Shown: positions 28,685 to 38,640 of the stretch, piece by piece | Position numbering within the stretch: position 1 is the stretch's first letter | How the letters are laid out: each line of letters begins with the position of its first letter | NCBI RefSeq assembly: GCF_001028135.1 | Contig: NZ_LDNM01000017.1 | Location: 36,383-100,382, forward strand | Origin: Xenorhabdus griffiniae | Lineage (GTDB): Bacteria > Pseudomonadota > Gammaproteobacteria > Enterobacterales > Enterobacteriaceae | Length of the DNA stretch: 64,000 nucleotides | Direction: 5' to 3' | The notes under the pieces: generated by a model | Database searches by the model: none | Told to the model about the DNA's origin: nothing | What the model saw: only the letters and a program-made list of their open reading frames with translations | Program-made: the position numbers and the translations under genes

Positions 28685-30061
28685 TTAATGTGCTTTCTTC
28701 GCTTTTCGAATCTTTTTCTCTTCCGCAATAGCCACGAAAGCAAGCAAGGTAAGGCATGCGAAGGCTGAGGTATCCAGAGCAACAAATGTCCCTTTCCAAC
28801 CCGTTAAACCAAAGACAGGTACACCATCAGCAATCATTCCCAAACCGAGCTTGGCAAAACTGTCACCGATTAAATAAGCAAACGTTCCTTTAACACCATC
28901 AGCCACACTGATCGCCTTTTTCGGTACAAACCCTACAGCAGCCACACCAATCAACAACTGTGGGCCAAATACCAGAAAACCAAGCACAAACAGAGAACTC
29001 AAATACATGTATTCACTGGTTGCATGTTGATAGAATTCAAGGCAGACAATAATCAACCCTAACGAGACACAGGCAACCAGGGCACGACGGCCATTCGCCA
29101 AATCTGACAAATACCCCCACATTAAGGTACCTACCAGCGCCCCTATTTCGAACATGGTAAAACCCGTGATGGCCGTTTCTTTTGATTGCCCCAATTCCTG
29201 ATAGGCATACACGGTTGACCATTGGTCAATACCAATACGTACGATGTAAAGGAAGATATTGGCAAAACAGAGTAGCCAAATGACTTTATTTTTTAAGACA
29301 TATTCAACAAAGATCTCACGTTTGGTCATTTGGTTTTTTTCTGCCGCGATATCTTCTTCGCTGACAGATTCATCAAATAACTCTTCTACCTTACCCAAAC
29401 CATAACTTTCTGGAGAATCGCTACCATAACGCAATCCAATGAAACCAATGATCAGGGCGATAATAGAAGGGAAAATAAACATCCCTATTACATGACCATC
29501 AAAGAAATAATTGGCACCAAAGAGGGCAACCCCAGCCGCCGCGGCGCCACCGACATTATGTGACATATTCCACAAACCCAGATAGGTTCCACGCTTGTTA
29601 CGGGGAGTCCATTTCGTAATAGTGGAATAGCTGGCAGGCCCTCCTATGCTTTGGAAAAAGCCACTCAACGCATAAAATGCCATCATCAGGAAAATGCTGA
29701 TGCCGGAATTTCCCATACTCATGCTAAACCCTAACATGGCAATGCCAGATAGGATCAACATAAATGGCAGGAATTGTTTGGTATTTTTACCATCGGCATA
29801 ATAAGCAACAACGGTTTTACCAATCCCATAAGTAATAGAAAAACCTAACCCTATCAACCCAAGCTGTGTCATCGACAGACCATAAGTCGAGATCATATCG
29901 TTTTGGGCTATGTTAAAGTTTTTACGTACCAAATACATAGCCATATAGCCAATAAAAACCACCAAATACGACTGCATAAAGGGTTTGAACCACATTTTGC
30001 GGCGTACTTCCACTGGCAGATCCAGTGTTGGTTTACGAATTTGTTCTAAAATTTTAAGCAT
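28685..30061 (-). CDS. uhpT: Hexose-6-phosphate:phosphate antiporter UhpT
   Basis: Takes up glucose-6-phosphate and other sugar phosphates in exchange for inorganic phosphate. It is also the route of fosfomycin entry. The 458 residues compare with 463 in E. coli and give 12 membrane segments. Typical segments are [40 protein letters not shown] and [19 protein letters not shown]. It is placed upstream of uhpABC on the same strand, unlike E. coli where it is last. Its upstream region carries a CRP-like site and 15-bp direct repeats. Confidence 0.95.
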   Translation of the reverse strand: MLKILEQIRKPTLDLPVEVRRKMWFKPFMQSYLVVFIGYMAMYLVRKNFNIAQNDMISTYGLSMTQLGLIGLGFSITYGIGKTVVAYYADGKNTKQFLPFMLILSGIAMLGFSMSMGNSGISIFLMMAFYALSGFFQSIGGPASYSTITKWTPRNKRGTYLGLWNMSHNVGGAAAAGVALFGANYFFDGHVIGMFIFPSIIALIIGFIGLRYGSDSPESYGLGKVEELFDESVSEEDIAAEKNQMTKREIFVEYVLKNKVIWLLCFANIFLYIVRIGIDQWSTVYAYQELGQSKETAITGFTMFEIGALVGTLMWGYLSDLANGRRALVACVSLGLIIVCLEFYQHATSEYMYLSSLFVLGFLVFGPQLLIGVAAVGFVPKKAISVADGVKGTFAYLIGDSFAKLGLGMIADGVPVFGLTGWKGTFVALDTSAFACLTLLAFVAIAEEKKIRKAKKAH

Positions 30062-30141
30062 TTGAAATCCTTAAATAACCACGAGAAAAAGCGCCTTTTG
30101 AAGCAGGTGAAAATAAAAAAGGCAAATTGCAAGAAAGCAAA

Positions 30142-30185
30142 AGTTTTCGTAGTTATAGTTTTCGTAAATATAGTTTCGCAGATAT
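30142..30185 (-). promoter_or_regulatory. Three 15-bp direct repeats upstream of uhpT
   Basis: Units 'agttttcgtagttat', 'agttttcgtaaatat' and 'agtttcgcagatat' stand head to tail, about 80-125 bases before the uhpT start. The place fits a cluster of activator sites (UhpA in E. coli), but the motif itself is not one I recognise. Confidence 0.5.
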
Positions 30186-30289
30186 AGTTATTATCCGGTC
30201 AGTTTAGAAAACTAAAGGCAGGTTGGCTTGAGCTATGGTCTTAGTTTAACTAAGAATATTTCCTATTTTTGCCTTATTCGAGCATAAAG

Positions 30290-30305
30290 CGTGAAAGAAA
30301 TCACA
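30290..30305. promoter_or_regulatory. CRP-binding site upstream of uhpT
   Basis: The bases cGTGAaagaaaTCACa match the CRP consensus TGTGA-N6-TCACA in nine of ten core positions. They lie ~230 bases upstream of uhpT. In E. coli uhpT is CRP-activated, so the site is plausible in kind, though farther from the start codon than I expected. Confidence 0.65.
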
Positions 30306-30420
30306 CTCTTTGCTCAGTACAGGGAGAAATAAGGGCTATTTTTTGGTGTTTGATGTCCAACAATATTTAGGCCAGTAAAAACTGAACAAGATCATCAACA
30401 TTGTTAACGGCCAGCCACGA

Positions 30421-30446
30421 GTAAAAAAGCCCTGAAATCAGGGCGT
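30421..30446 (-). terminator. Intrinsic terminator of guaBA
   Basis: The minus-strand stem gccctga / tcagggc with a small loop is followed by TTTTTT, about 50 bases after the guaA stop. Confidence 0.9.
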
Positions 30447-30493
30447 TAATTAGAAAATCATGATGATTTGGTAAGTCTTGGGGAAGCTTTAAA

Positions 30494-32071
30494 TCATTCC
30501 CACTCAATTGTTGCGGGGGGCTTACCGCTGATGTCATAGACTACCCGCGAAATACCACCTACTTCATTAATAATTCTGTTCGAGACACGACCCAAGAAGT
30601 CATAGGGCAGATGCGCCCAGTGCGCGGTCATAAAGTCAATGGTTTCTACCGCACGCAGGGACACAACCCAGTCGTATTTACGACCGTCACCCATAACACC
30701 AACAGAACGAACCGGCAGGAACACGGTAAATGCCTGGCTGACTTTATTGTATAAATCCGCTTTATGCAGTTCTTCAATAAAGATCGCATCCGCGCGACGC
30801 AGCAAGTCACAATATTCTTTCTTCACTTCGCCCAATACGCGAACACCAAGGCCCGGTCCCGGGAATGGATGACGATACAACATGTCGTATGGCAGGCCTA
30901 ATTCCAGACCGATACGGCGCACTTCGTCTTTGAACAACTCTTTCAGCGGTTCAACCAGACCCAGTTTCATATCTTCTGGCAAACCACCGACATTGTGGTG
31001 AGATTTGATCACATGGGCGTTGCCAGTTGCAGATGCGGCTGATTCGATAACATCCGGATAAATCGTGCCCTGGGCCAGCCACTTAACCTGAGTTTGTTTC
31101 GATGCTTCTTCATCGAACACATCAATAAATACGTGACCAATGGTTTTGCGTTTAGCTTCTGGTTCATCAATGCCTGCCAGTGCAGATAAGAAGCGGTCTT
31201 CCGCTTTAACATGCACGATGTTCAGGTCAAATTTACCGGCAAACATCGCCATCACCTGATCCGCTTCGTTCAAACGCAGCAAGCCATTATCGACGAAAAC
31301 GCAAGTCAAACGCTTACCAATCGCACGGTTTAACAACAGTGCAGTCACCGAAGAATCCACACCGCCAGACAGTGCCAGGATAACATGGTCATCCCCAATC
31401 TGCGCACGCAGACGTTCTACGATATCGTCGATGATAGAGGCAGGCGTCCATAGCGCTTCACATTGACAAATATCCTGCACGAAGCGTTTCAGGATATTCA
31501 AACCCTGGTGAGTATGAGTCACTTCTGGGTGGAACTGTACGCCGTAAAAACGTTTCGCTTCGTTGGCCATGATGGCAAACGGGCAAGTATCCGTACTGGC
31601 AATGGTTGTGAAATCAGCCGGGATCGCTGTCACTTTATCACCATGACTCATCCATACATCCAGCAGCGGTTTGCCTGTTTCGCTTAGGGCATCTTGAATA
31701 TCGCGGAATAGTTCACAATCATTCTTGATTTCAACCTGCGCATAACCAAATTCACGTTCATCAGAGTTGGAAACCTGACCACCCAATTGTGTGGACATGG
31801 TTTGCATACCATAACAGATACCCAGCACAGGTATACCTGCATTGAAAACATACTCCGGCGCACGTGGGCTATTGTGCTCAGTCGTACTTTCTGGTCCACC
31901 AGAAAGGATAATACCATTCGGATTAAATTCACGGATTTGTTCTTCAGTGACATTCCATGTCCAAAGTTCACAATAAACACCAAGTTCACGAATGCGGCGG
32001 GCAATAAGCTGGGTATATTGCGAACCAAAATCAAGGATCAGAATGCGATGCTGATGGATATTAGTCGTCAT
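30494..32071 (-). CDS. guaA: GMP synthase (glutamine-hydrolysing)
   Basis: Amidates XMP to GMP, the last step of guanine nucleotide synthesis. The 525 residues match E. coli. The N-terminal glutaminase domain has the nucleophile in VLGICYGMQ and the His/Glu pair in GVQFHPEV. The ATP pyrophosphatase domain has the PP-loop [12 protein letters not shown]. The C-terminal dimerisation domain ends PPATIEWE, as usual. It is second in guaBA. Confidence 0.98.
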   Translation of the reverse strand: MTTNIHQHRILILDFGSQYTQLIARRIRELGVYCELWTWNVTEEQIREFNPNGIILSGGPESTTEHNSPRAPEYVFNAGIPVLGICYGMQTMSTQLGGQVSNSDEREFGYAQVEIKNDCELFRDIQDALSETGKPLLDVWMSHGDKVTAIPADFTTIASTDTCPFAIMANEAKRFYGVQFHPEVTHTHQGLNILKRFVQDICQCEALWTPASIIDDIVERLRAQIGDDHVILALSGGVDSSVTALLLNRAIGKRLTCVFVDNGLLRLNEADQVMAMFAGKFDLNIVHVKAEDRFLSALAGIDEPEAKRKTIGHVFIDVFDEEASKQTQVKWLAQGTIYPDVIESAASATGNAHVIKSHHNVGGLPEDMKLGLVEPLKELFKDEVRRIGLELGLPYDMLYRHPFPGPGLGVRVLGEVKKEYCDLLRRADAIFIEELHKADLYNKVSQAFTVFLPVRSVGVMGDGRKYDWVVSLRAVETIDFMTAHWAHLPYDFLGRVSNRIINEVGGISRVVYDISGKPPATIEWE

Positions 32072-32102
32072 TTGAGGTGAATTCCCAAAACAAGTGGCAA
32101 TT

Positions 32103-32141
32103 AAAAAATAAAAAAGTCAGTGACCCAATGGTGGGCCACTC
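32103..32141 (-). terminator. Hairpin with T-tract between guaB and guaA (possible attenuator)
   Basis: On the minus strand, agtggccca / tgggtcact forms an 8-9-bp stem with a 4-base loop, followed after three bases by TTTTTTATTTTTT. It looks like an intrinsic terminator placed inside the guaBA operon, so guaA may receive only part of the transcripts. Confidence 0.6.
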
Positions 32142-32149
32142 TCAATAAA

Positions 32150-33616
32150 TTACAGACCTGAACGATAGTTTGGTGATTCTTTGGTGATCGTCACATCATG
32201 AACGTGGCTTTCCTGAATACCTGCACCACTGATACGAACGAATTCGGCTTTAGTTCTCAGTTCATCAATCGTGGCACAACCCGTCAGCCCCATACAAGAA
32301 CGCAAACCGCCCATTTGCTGGTGAACGATGGTTTTCAGCAGGCCCTTGTAAGCCACACGACCTTCAATACCTTCAGGAACCAGTTTGTCGGCTGCGTTAT
32401 CAGTCTGAAAATAACGATCAGAAGAACCCCTGGACATCGCGCCCAAAGAACCCATGCCGCGGTAAGATTTGAATGAACGGCCCTGGTAAAGTTCGATTTC
32501 ACCCGGAGATTCTTCAGTTCCTGCCAGCATAGAACCAACCATGACACAGGATGCACCCGCCGCAATCGCCTTGGCAATATCACCAGAGAAACGGATACCA
32601 CCGTCGGCAATAACAGGAATGCCCGTATCTTCCAGTGCTTCAACCGCATCTGCAATAGCCGTGATTTGAGGAACACCCACACCGGTTACGATACGGGTTG
32701 TACAAATAGAACCCGGACCAATACCCACTTTAACCGCGTTTACACCCGCTTCTACCAGAGCCTTGGCACCTTCACCCGTCGCTACGTTACCCCCAATGAT
32801 TTGCAAATCAGGATACTTAGCGCGAGTTTCACGAATACGCTGCAACACACCTTCCGAATGGCCATGAGAGGAGTCAATAAGCAGGACATCGACCCCCGCA
32901 GCAACTAATGCATCAACCCGTTCTTCGTTGCCAGAACCTGCACCCACGGCAGCGCCAACACGCAGACGACCTTGTTCATCTTTACATGCGTTTGGCTTAC
33001 GTTCTGCTTTCTGGAAATCTTTCACCGTAATCAAGCCAAGCAGGTGGAAGCTATCATCAACAACCAGTGCTTTTTCCACGCGTTTTTCGTGCATTTTCTG
33101 CAAAACAACTTCGCGGGCTTCGCCTTCTTTTACCGTCACCAAACGTTCTTTAGGCGTCATCACCGCAGTCACAGGCTGATCCAAATCAGTCACAAAGCGC
33201 ACATCACGACCAGTAATGATACCCACCAGTTCGTTTTGTTCTGTTACCACCGGGTAACCCGCAAAACCATTACGTTTAGCCAGTTCATGGACTCCGCGCA
33301 GGGTCGTTTGTGGCGTGACCGTGACAGGATCAGTGACTACGCCGCTTTCATGTTTCTTCACGCGGCTGACTTCTTCAGCCTGGCGTTCGATTGACATATT
33401 TTTATGAATGAAGCCGATGCCCCCTTCCTGTGCCAGTGCGATTGCCAGTGAAGATTCCGTCACAGTATCCATAGCGGCAGAAAGCATAGGGATGTTCAGG
33501 CGAATAGTGGAAGTTAATTGAGTGGACAAATCTGCTGTGTTAGGCAAGACTGTTGAGTGGGCAGGAACCAACAATACATCGTCAAAAGTTAATGCTTCTT
33601 TTTTAATTCGTAACAT
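32150..33616 (-). CDS. guaB: IMP dehydrogenase
   Basis: Oxidises IMP to XMP with NAD+, the committed step to guanine nucleotides. The 488 residues equal E. coli GuaB. The TIM barrel is split by two CBS domains (about residues 93-205). The catalytic loop is [15 protein letters not shown], and the flap contains GSSDRYFQ. The ATG at 33616 gives the canonical [16 protein letters not shown] start; a TTG two codons earlier is not needed. The promoter and PurR box are immediately upstream. Confidence 0.98.
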   Translation of the reverse strand: MLRIKKEALTFDDVLLVPAHSTVLPNTADLSTQLTSTIRLNIPMLSAAMDTVTESSLAIALAQEGGIGFIHKNMSIERQAEEVSRVKKHESGVVTDPVTVTPQTTLRGVHELAKRNGFAGYPVVTEQNELVGIITGRDVRFVTDLDQPVTAVMTPKERLVTVKEGEAREVVLQKMHEKRVEKALVVDDSFHLLGLITVKDFQKAERKPNACKDEQGRLRVGAAVGAGSGNEERVDALVAAGVDVLLIDSSHGHSEGVLQRIRETRAKYPDLQIIGGNVATGEGAKALVEAGVNAVKVGIGPGSICTTRIVTGVGVPQITAIADAVEALEDTGIPVIADGGIRFSGDIAKAIAAGASCVMVGSMLAGTEESPGEIELYQGRSFKSYRGMGSLGAMSRGSSDRYFQTDNAADKLVPEGIEGRVAYKGLLKTIVHQQMGGLRSCMGLTGCATIDELRTKAEFVRISGAGIQESHVHDVTITKESPNYRSGL

Positions 33617-33670
33617 GGGCAATATCTCACCAGGCTATGGAGCAATAAGAGGGATAAAATATTGCCGCGG

Positions 33671-33680
33671 CATTATACAG
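33671..33680 (-). promoter_or_regulatory. guaB promoter -10 with GC-rich discriminator
   Basis: The minus strand reads TGTATAATGCCGCGG: a perfect -10 (TATAAT at 33672-33677) followed by a GC-rich discriminator. In E. coli that discriminator makes guaB subject to stringent and growth-rate control, and the E. coli promoter has a very similar sequence as I recall it. Confidence 0.8.
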
Positions 33681-33681
33681 G

Positions 33682-33697
33682 CCGAAACCGGTTGCCT
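33682..33697 (-). promoter_or_regulatory. PurR operator of guaBA
   Basis: The minus-strand bases AGGCAACCGGTTTCGG match the PurR consensus ANGCAANCGNTTNCNT at every defined position except the last. The site lies in the spacer between the -10 and the -35 region of guaB, where a bound repressor blocks RNA polymerase. Confidence 0.8.
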
Positions 33698-33789
33698 CCA
33701 GCATTTTTTGAAAAAAATTCTTGATTCGTAATCTGATGGGATTAATATCAGCCAATTAAGTCATTGTTTTAAAATTTGATCTAGCTCAC

Positions 33790-35157
33790 ATGTCACTACC
33801 AATCAATACCGGAATTTTTTCCGTCAGCCGTTTAAACCAAACTGTTCGTCAGTTACTTGAGCTGGAAATGGGCAGAATTTGGCTATCCGCCGAAATATCC
33901 AATTTTTCTCAGCCATCGTCAGGGCATTGGTACTTCACGTTAAAAGATGAACGGGCACAAGTTCGTGCTGCCATGTTTCGCAGTCACAATTTGAGGGCAA
34001 CGTTTCGTCCACAAAATGGTCAGCAAGTATTGGTTCGGGCACAAATCACCTTGTATGAGCCTAGGGGTGACTATCAGCTGATTGTAGAAAGTATCCAGCC
34101 TGCCGGAGAGGGTTTGCTTCAACAACAGTTTGAAATGTTAAAACAAAAGCTTTCCACCGAAGGCTTGTTTGATCAAATTCATAAAAAATTACTCCCCTCT
34201 CCTGCCAAACGACTCGGTGTCATCACTTCCACCAGTGGCGCAGCACTGCATGATATTCTGCATATCCTGAAACGCCGTGATCCTGTCTTGCCAATTGTCA
34301 TTTATCCCACGGCCGTTCAGGGAGCCGAAGCGCCATTACAGATTATTCGGGCAATCGAACTGGCAAATGTGCGACACGAGTGTGATGTTTTGATTGTCGG
34401 TCGTGGCGGAGGGTCACTGGAAGATTTATGGTGCTTCAATGATGAACACGTGGCACGGGCAATATTCCAAAGCCGTATTCCCATTGTCAGCGCAGTCGGC
34501 CATGAAACCGATGTCACCATTGCGGATTTTGTCGCTGACTTACGGGCACCAACGCCCTCTGCGGCAGCAGAATTGGTCAGCCGCAATCAGACAGAGTTAT
34601 TACGACAAATACAATCCCTGCAACAACGTCTGGAAATGGCAATGGATTATTTCTTTGCCCAAAAACAACAGAGAGTGAATGTATTGCAGCACCGCCTCCA
34701 GCAGCAACGCCCTGATTTGCAATTGGCGCGCCAGCAGAATCATTTAGCTGAGTTACGGCAAAAACTGACCGATAGTGTCTTACGTTGTCTAAAACAGAAC
34801 TCAATTTCATATGAGAAGTTGAACCAGCGATTGTTGCAACGCCATCCTGAGCGGGAAATTCAGCGTTATAACTCATTTATCCAGCAACTTGACTTTCGTT
34901 TGAGACAGTCCATTGAACGGCAATTAGGGCGTTATCGGGAAAAATTTGCCGTTTCTTGTTCACGTATGGAAGCAGTCAGTCCACTGGCAACATTGAGTCG
35001 CGGTTACAGTATCAGCGAAGTATCTGATGGAAAATTATTAAAGCAAGTCAAACAAGTAAAAGCAGGCGATATGCTGAAAACGCGGTTGCAGGATGGCTGG
35101 GTTGAGAGCCAGATAACGCAGGTTACAAAAGTCAATAACAGAAAGAAATTAAAATAG
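33790..35157 (+). CDS. xseA: Exodeoxyribonuclease VII large subunit
   Basis: Catalytic subunit of the single-strand exonuclease that acts in mismatch repair and DNA processing. The 455 residues (E. coli 456) contain an N-terminal OB fold ([39 protein letters not shown]). The catalytic core has [25 protein letters not shown] and [15 protein letters not shown], followed by a long coiled coil rich in Q, L and R. It is divergent from guaB, as in E. coli. Confidence 0.97.
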   Translation: MSLPINTGIFSVSRLNQTVRQLLELEMGRIWLSAEISNFSQPSSGHWYFTLKDERAQVRAAMFRSHNLRATFRPQNGQQVLVRAQITLYEPRGDYQLIVESIQPAGEGLLQQQFEMLKQKLSTEGLFDQIHKKLLPSPAKRLGVITSTSGAALHDILHILKRRDPVLPIVIYPTAVQGAEAPLQIIRAIELANVRHECDVLIVGRGGGSLEDLWCFNDEHVARAIFQSRIPIVSAVGHETDVTIADFVADLRAPTPSAAAELVSRNQTELLRQIQSLQQRLEMAMDYFFAQKQQRVNVLQHRLQQQRPDLQLARQQNHLAELRQKLTDSVLRCLKQNSISYEKLNQRLLQRHPEREIQRYNSFIQQLDFRLRQSIERQLGRYREKFAVSCSRMEAVSPLATLSRGYSISEVSDGKLLKQVKQVKAGDMLKTRLQDGWVESQITQVTKVNNRKKLK

Positions 35158-35164
35158 ATTTCTG

Positions 35165-35192
35165 AGATAGCGGTGAATTTTCACCGCTATCG
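35165..35192 (+). terminator. Hairpin after xseA, likely terminator
   Basis: A perfect stem (gatagcggtga / tcaccgctatc) begins seven bases after the xseA stop. The tract after it (gttatatg) is only partly T, so termination may be weak. Confidence 0.6.
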
Positions 35193-35220
35193 TTATATGC
35201 CTATTTAAATGTTATTTTCC

Positions 35221-35260
35221 ATTAGAGAAATTAGAGAAATTAGAGAAATTAGAGAAATTA
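35221..35260. repeat. 9-bp tandem repeat (attagagaa) x ~4.5
   Basis: The unit attagagaa is repeated four times perfectly plus a partial unit. It ends on the stop codon of the receptor remnant. It looks like a slipped-strand array. Confidence 0.9.
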
Positions 35261-36004
35261 GAAGCGAATTTCTGCGCCCATGACGTAGGTTCGGCCACGG
35301 GCAGTTTGGGTTTTAGCATCTTGCTCCCCCATCATCGGTGATGAGTTCATACGGTTCAATGCATCAGAATAATTTCGATTTGTCAGATTCTGCACAGAGA
35401 ATTTAATCAATAAATTTTTGTTAATCTGATAATCACTATACAGATCAATAATTGTTGGAATTTTATCCGATTCTTCCATTACAATTTTATTATTATCATC
35501 CCGCTCATCTTCAGGACTCTGATGATAAGATTGCCCTGTATATTTTATAATAGTTCCTACCCGAAATTTTTCATCCAAGAAACGAACACCGGTATCTAAT
35601 GTCAAATAACGTTCTGGTAATTGTGATTCCGGGCTTGCGCCCATATAATGTGTCGCTAATGATGTCGGTTGCTGTGTTTTCTGTTGGCTATATGCCAATA
35701 AACTATAGAACATACCCGCATCATAATTAGCGGAAATCTCATAACCTTTCATAGTTACTGGTTTCACGCTATTGGTATAGATATAAGCACTAACATTCGG
35801 GTTAAGTGAACCCTCTTCTTCGGCTGTCAATTTTCCATCAAGTTTACACAGTTTCTTTTCAGTACAAAGCATATACTGATCACTACTGATATAATGTTTA
35901 ATTTTGGTATGGAAGTACGTTGCTTTTAAACGGAAAGTATCTCCATCTACAATTAAATTCGGGTGGTAGCTATTAAATCCGATTTGATAGGTATCCATCA
36001 GCAA
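35258..36004 (-). pseudogene. TonB-dependent receptor remnant (C-terminal barrel part only)
   Basis: About 245 residues of the last beta-strands of a TonB-dependent receptor, of the haem/haemoglobin or transferrin type. Evidence is IGFNSYHPNLIVDGDTFRLK, GYEISANYDAGMFYSLLAYS, PERYLTLDTGVRFLDEKFRVG and the outer-membrane end GRTYVMGAEIRF. The signal peptide, TonB box, plug and first two thirds of the barrel are missing. The upstream part of this frame merges into the end of the oligopeptidase frame (35973-36004), so the receptor has no start of its own. A large internal deletion is the simplest explanation. The family is clear; the ligand is not. Confidence 0.88.
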
Positions 36005-37706
36005 TCAAGGTTTTGGTCGCATCAGTAAAATCGTGGAAACTGTTTATCTTATTTTTGAGTTTCCCCTGCAAGTACCAGTTTTTGCCTAAATTACCACCAC
36101 CACGGACATGCACCAAGGCATAGACAAAGCCACGATCCAACAAACTCAGCAAGGCAGAACTAAAATAAGGGTCCATGCTGATACCGTAAGAACCATACCC
36201 ATAAATCAGGATCGGGTTCTCGCCTTTTTTGAACAAAGATTTGCGGTATACCAGAGAAACAGGGACGTCCACGCCATCACGGGCTTTTACCCAGATGCGC
36301 TGGCTTTCATAGTTTTCTTTGTTGAATCCTTTTACTGCCTGTTGTTTCAACAATTCACGCTCACCTGTTTGCATATTCCACTGGAATACTGAACTTGGTG
36401 TGGTCATTGATGAATAGCTATAGCGCAAGAAATGGGTATCGGGTTCTGGGTTAAAACCCAATGATGCCATATAGGCCGGATCATCGAATTGAACCCGTTT
36501 TTCCTGCCGGGTTTTCCAATCAATCTGGCGGATCGACGGCAATCCTTTAGCCCGTTCCTGTACAACCAACCCCTCGTTGAACAGGGCAAAATTTTCCAGA
36601 TCGGTATTTTCCTGTGGGGCAATCACGGTTTCCCAGGGATTATTAATGGCATCTGTCCGATACAGGCCAAACAATAGATGTTCACGATTAGAGCGGATAT
36701 AGAATTGCCCACGGAAATGGTCTAGATCATATTCATGCCCAACTTGCCGAGCAGAAAAAACCTGCGGCTCTGATTGTGGGTGGTTAGCCTCAATGAGTCG
36801 ATATTCTGAACTCGTGTAACTGGTACTCGAAATCAAAATATAATCAAGTGACGTACTCTCCGATATCGACAGATAGAAACGTTCATCTTCCTCTTGATAG
36901 ATTTTTTTATCTTGTTGGCTATCAGTGCCATATTGGTGGCGGAATAACTGATAAGGCAGCAACGTTTGTGGATCTCTGCGCACATAAAACAGCGTCACGC
37001 CATCATTTGCCCACACAATGTTGCCGGAAGTATTCTCTATGACATTATTCTGCCAATCGGTATTACTGAAATTTTTAAATGAGATCTTGTAGTTACGGCG
37101 CCCTTGGGTATCCTCTGCCACTGCGATGCGCTCGTTATCCAATGAAACCGCAAAGCCACCCAGTTGATAGAACTTATGGCCTTTTGCCCGCTCATTGCCG
37201 TCAACCATGACCTGCCAATCCGTTGAATTATCGACTGGTTTGCGCTGATAGATCGGGAAATCTTTTCCTGCCTCGTAAACAGTACGATAAATATACCCAT
37301 TATAGGTATAAGGAACGGACTGATCGTCTTTGCTCATTCTATCAGCCATTTCTTTATAGAGAGTTTCGCGCAATTCCTGACCTGATTTCAGCATCTGCTC
37401 GGCGTATTGATTCTCAGCCTTTAAGTAATCAATGACGTTTTTATCCTGATGGCTGTCATCGCGCAGCCAATAATAGTTATCAACCCGCACATCCCCGTGG
37501 AGTTCCATTTTATGCGGCTGTTTTGCGGCCATCGGTAGCACCCTGTTTTCCTCCATTGCAGTAGCAACAAAACTGTGGTTCCATAAACTACCACTGAGTA
37601 ACAAGCTAAGCATTACTCTTTTACCACGCACTGCCTTACTGCAAGCTTTCTTTTCTTTATTCGACCTTTTCATATCTGATGAAAACGCCGCCTTATGCTG
37701 TGACAT
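35973..37706 (-). pseudogene. Secreted oligopeptidase B-like (S9A) remnant without catalytic triad
   Basis: 577 residues matching the prolyl oligopeptidase/protease II family. A long basic N-terminus and a hydrophobic stretch (VMLSLLLSGSLW ... VATA) suggest export. The beta-propeller follows (DNYYWLRDDSHQDKNVIDYL onward), and the hydrolase domain starts at GENPILIYGYGSYGISMDPYF. It stops at TLIADGYLSNRI, about 15 residues before the expected G-G-S-A-G-G nucleophile motif; Ser, Asp and His are all lost. Immediately after that point the DNA continues as the receptor fragment. It follows tonB by 18 bases with AGGA as ribosome site, so it was part of the iron operon. It is inactive as a peptidase. 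Confidence 0.9.
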
Positions 37707-37724
37707 GCCATCAATCCTGTATTT

Positions 37725-38528
37725 TTATTGAGATAAATAAAAATCTATCGGCAGTTCAACCGTAACACTACCATTAGTTAAAATAACTTCAGGTGGCTTA
37801 GGCAAAGGCTGTGCCCTTTCCAACACCATCCTTGCTTCCCTGTCCAGTGAGTTAGTCCCTGAACGTCGAGTGAGTTCGCTGTTCATTACGACACCCAATG
37901 GGTTAACCATAAATTTCACCATCGGACGCCCTGTTCGTCTTCTTCTCTGGGCATCTTCTGGGTATTTTTTATAGCGGTTTAAGTGCCCGGCTACCTCTGC
38001 CTGCCAAACAGCTTTGGCATCAGCAATGGCATCAGAATTGCTTTCGTAGGATGCCGCGGTACGAGCGGTCACATTATCGGCCGTCGTATTGCTGGTTGCT
38101 GGCGCGGCACTACTGTGGGATTTTTCGCTTTCCTGCTCTTTTGCTTTCACGCGCTTAACAGGCTGAGTTTTCTTCGGTGCATCTTGTTTTTTCTTTTTTT
38201 TCTTCTGCTTATCCACCAAAAGCAGGGCGTTTTCATTTACATCCAATTTGGGCATGTTTATTTCGTCAATTTTGCTCTCCTGCTGCTTACTGGCAACGGA
38301 TAGCTGCTGTTCAATGCCAATCGGCTGTTTTTGTATTTTTTGTAGCGCTTCTGTCTGCGTTGACAATTCCACCATCACCGCCGGCGGAGGAAGAAGCTCC
38401 TCAAGATCCACATCCTTTGGTTTGTAAACCAGCCATCCTACGAACAAGGCATGAAGTGTGATCGCAGCGAGGAAGGATTTTGTCACATGACCCGTGTGAG
38501 CATTTTGATACGTGATGTACGTCAACAT
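37725..38528 (-). CDS. TonB family energy transducer
   Basis: Couples the proton-motive force to outer-membrane receptors. It has 267 residues: one N-terminal membrane helix (SFLAAITLHALFVGWLVYK), a periplasmic linker with a run of lysines (KKKKKKQDAPKK) instead of the usual Pro-rich region, and a C-terminal TonB domain. That domain contains YPEDAQRRRRTGRPMVKFMV and GTNSLDREARMVLERAQPLPKPP. It is probably a second, receptor-dedicated TonB (HasB type) rather than the housekeeping one, because it sits in an iron locus with its own Fur box. ExbB/ExbD are not in the window. Confidence 0.92.
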   Translation of the reverse strand: MLTYITYQNAHTGHVTKSFLAAITLHALFVGWLVYKPKDVDLEELLPPPAVMVELSTQTEALQKIQKQPIGIEQQLSVASKQQESKIDEINMPKLDVNENALLLVDKQKKKKKKQDAPKKTQPVKRVKAKEQESEKSHSSAAPATSNTTADNVTARTAASYESNSDAIADAKAVWQAEVAGHLNRYKKYPEDAQRRRRTGRPMVKFMVNPLGVVMNSELTRRSGTNSLDREARMVLERAQPLPKPPEVILTNGSVTVELPIDFYLSQ

Positions 38529-38562
38529 CTCTTATAGCACATTATGTCAATGATAAATGGAG

Positions 38563-38581
38563 ATGAATGATAATCAATTCA
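38563..38581 (-). promoter_or_regulatory. Fur box upstream of tonB
   Basis: The bases aATGATAATCAatt carry the full 11-base core AATGATAATCA of the Fur consensus GATAATGATAATCATTATC, about 35-50 bases before the tonB start. The outer bases match less well. Confidence 0.65.
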
Positions 38582-38640
38582 ATATATAAATGAAAACTAT
38601 TTTTATTTGTTAATTAGTCACTTCCTTGTGATACTTACTC

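Larger units (their letters stand above)
30062..30493. other. Gap between guaA and uhpT
   Basis: It holds the uhpT promoter region (direct repeats and CRP site listed separately) and the guaA terminator. No open frame was found. The uhpT -10/-35 pair could not be assigned. Confidence 0.5.

Noticed and set aside
35973..36004. Programmed frameshift joining the oligopeptidase and receptor frames into one functional fusion
   Set aside because: A fusion would put an outer-membrane barrel end on a peptidase without catalytic residues; a deletion explains both truncations better.
38177..38461. 94-residue open frame antisense to tonB
   Set aside because: Shadow of the TonB coding strand; proline- and phenylalanine-rich because it is antisense to lysine and glutamine codons.
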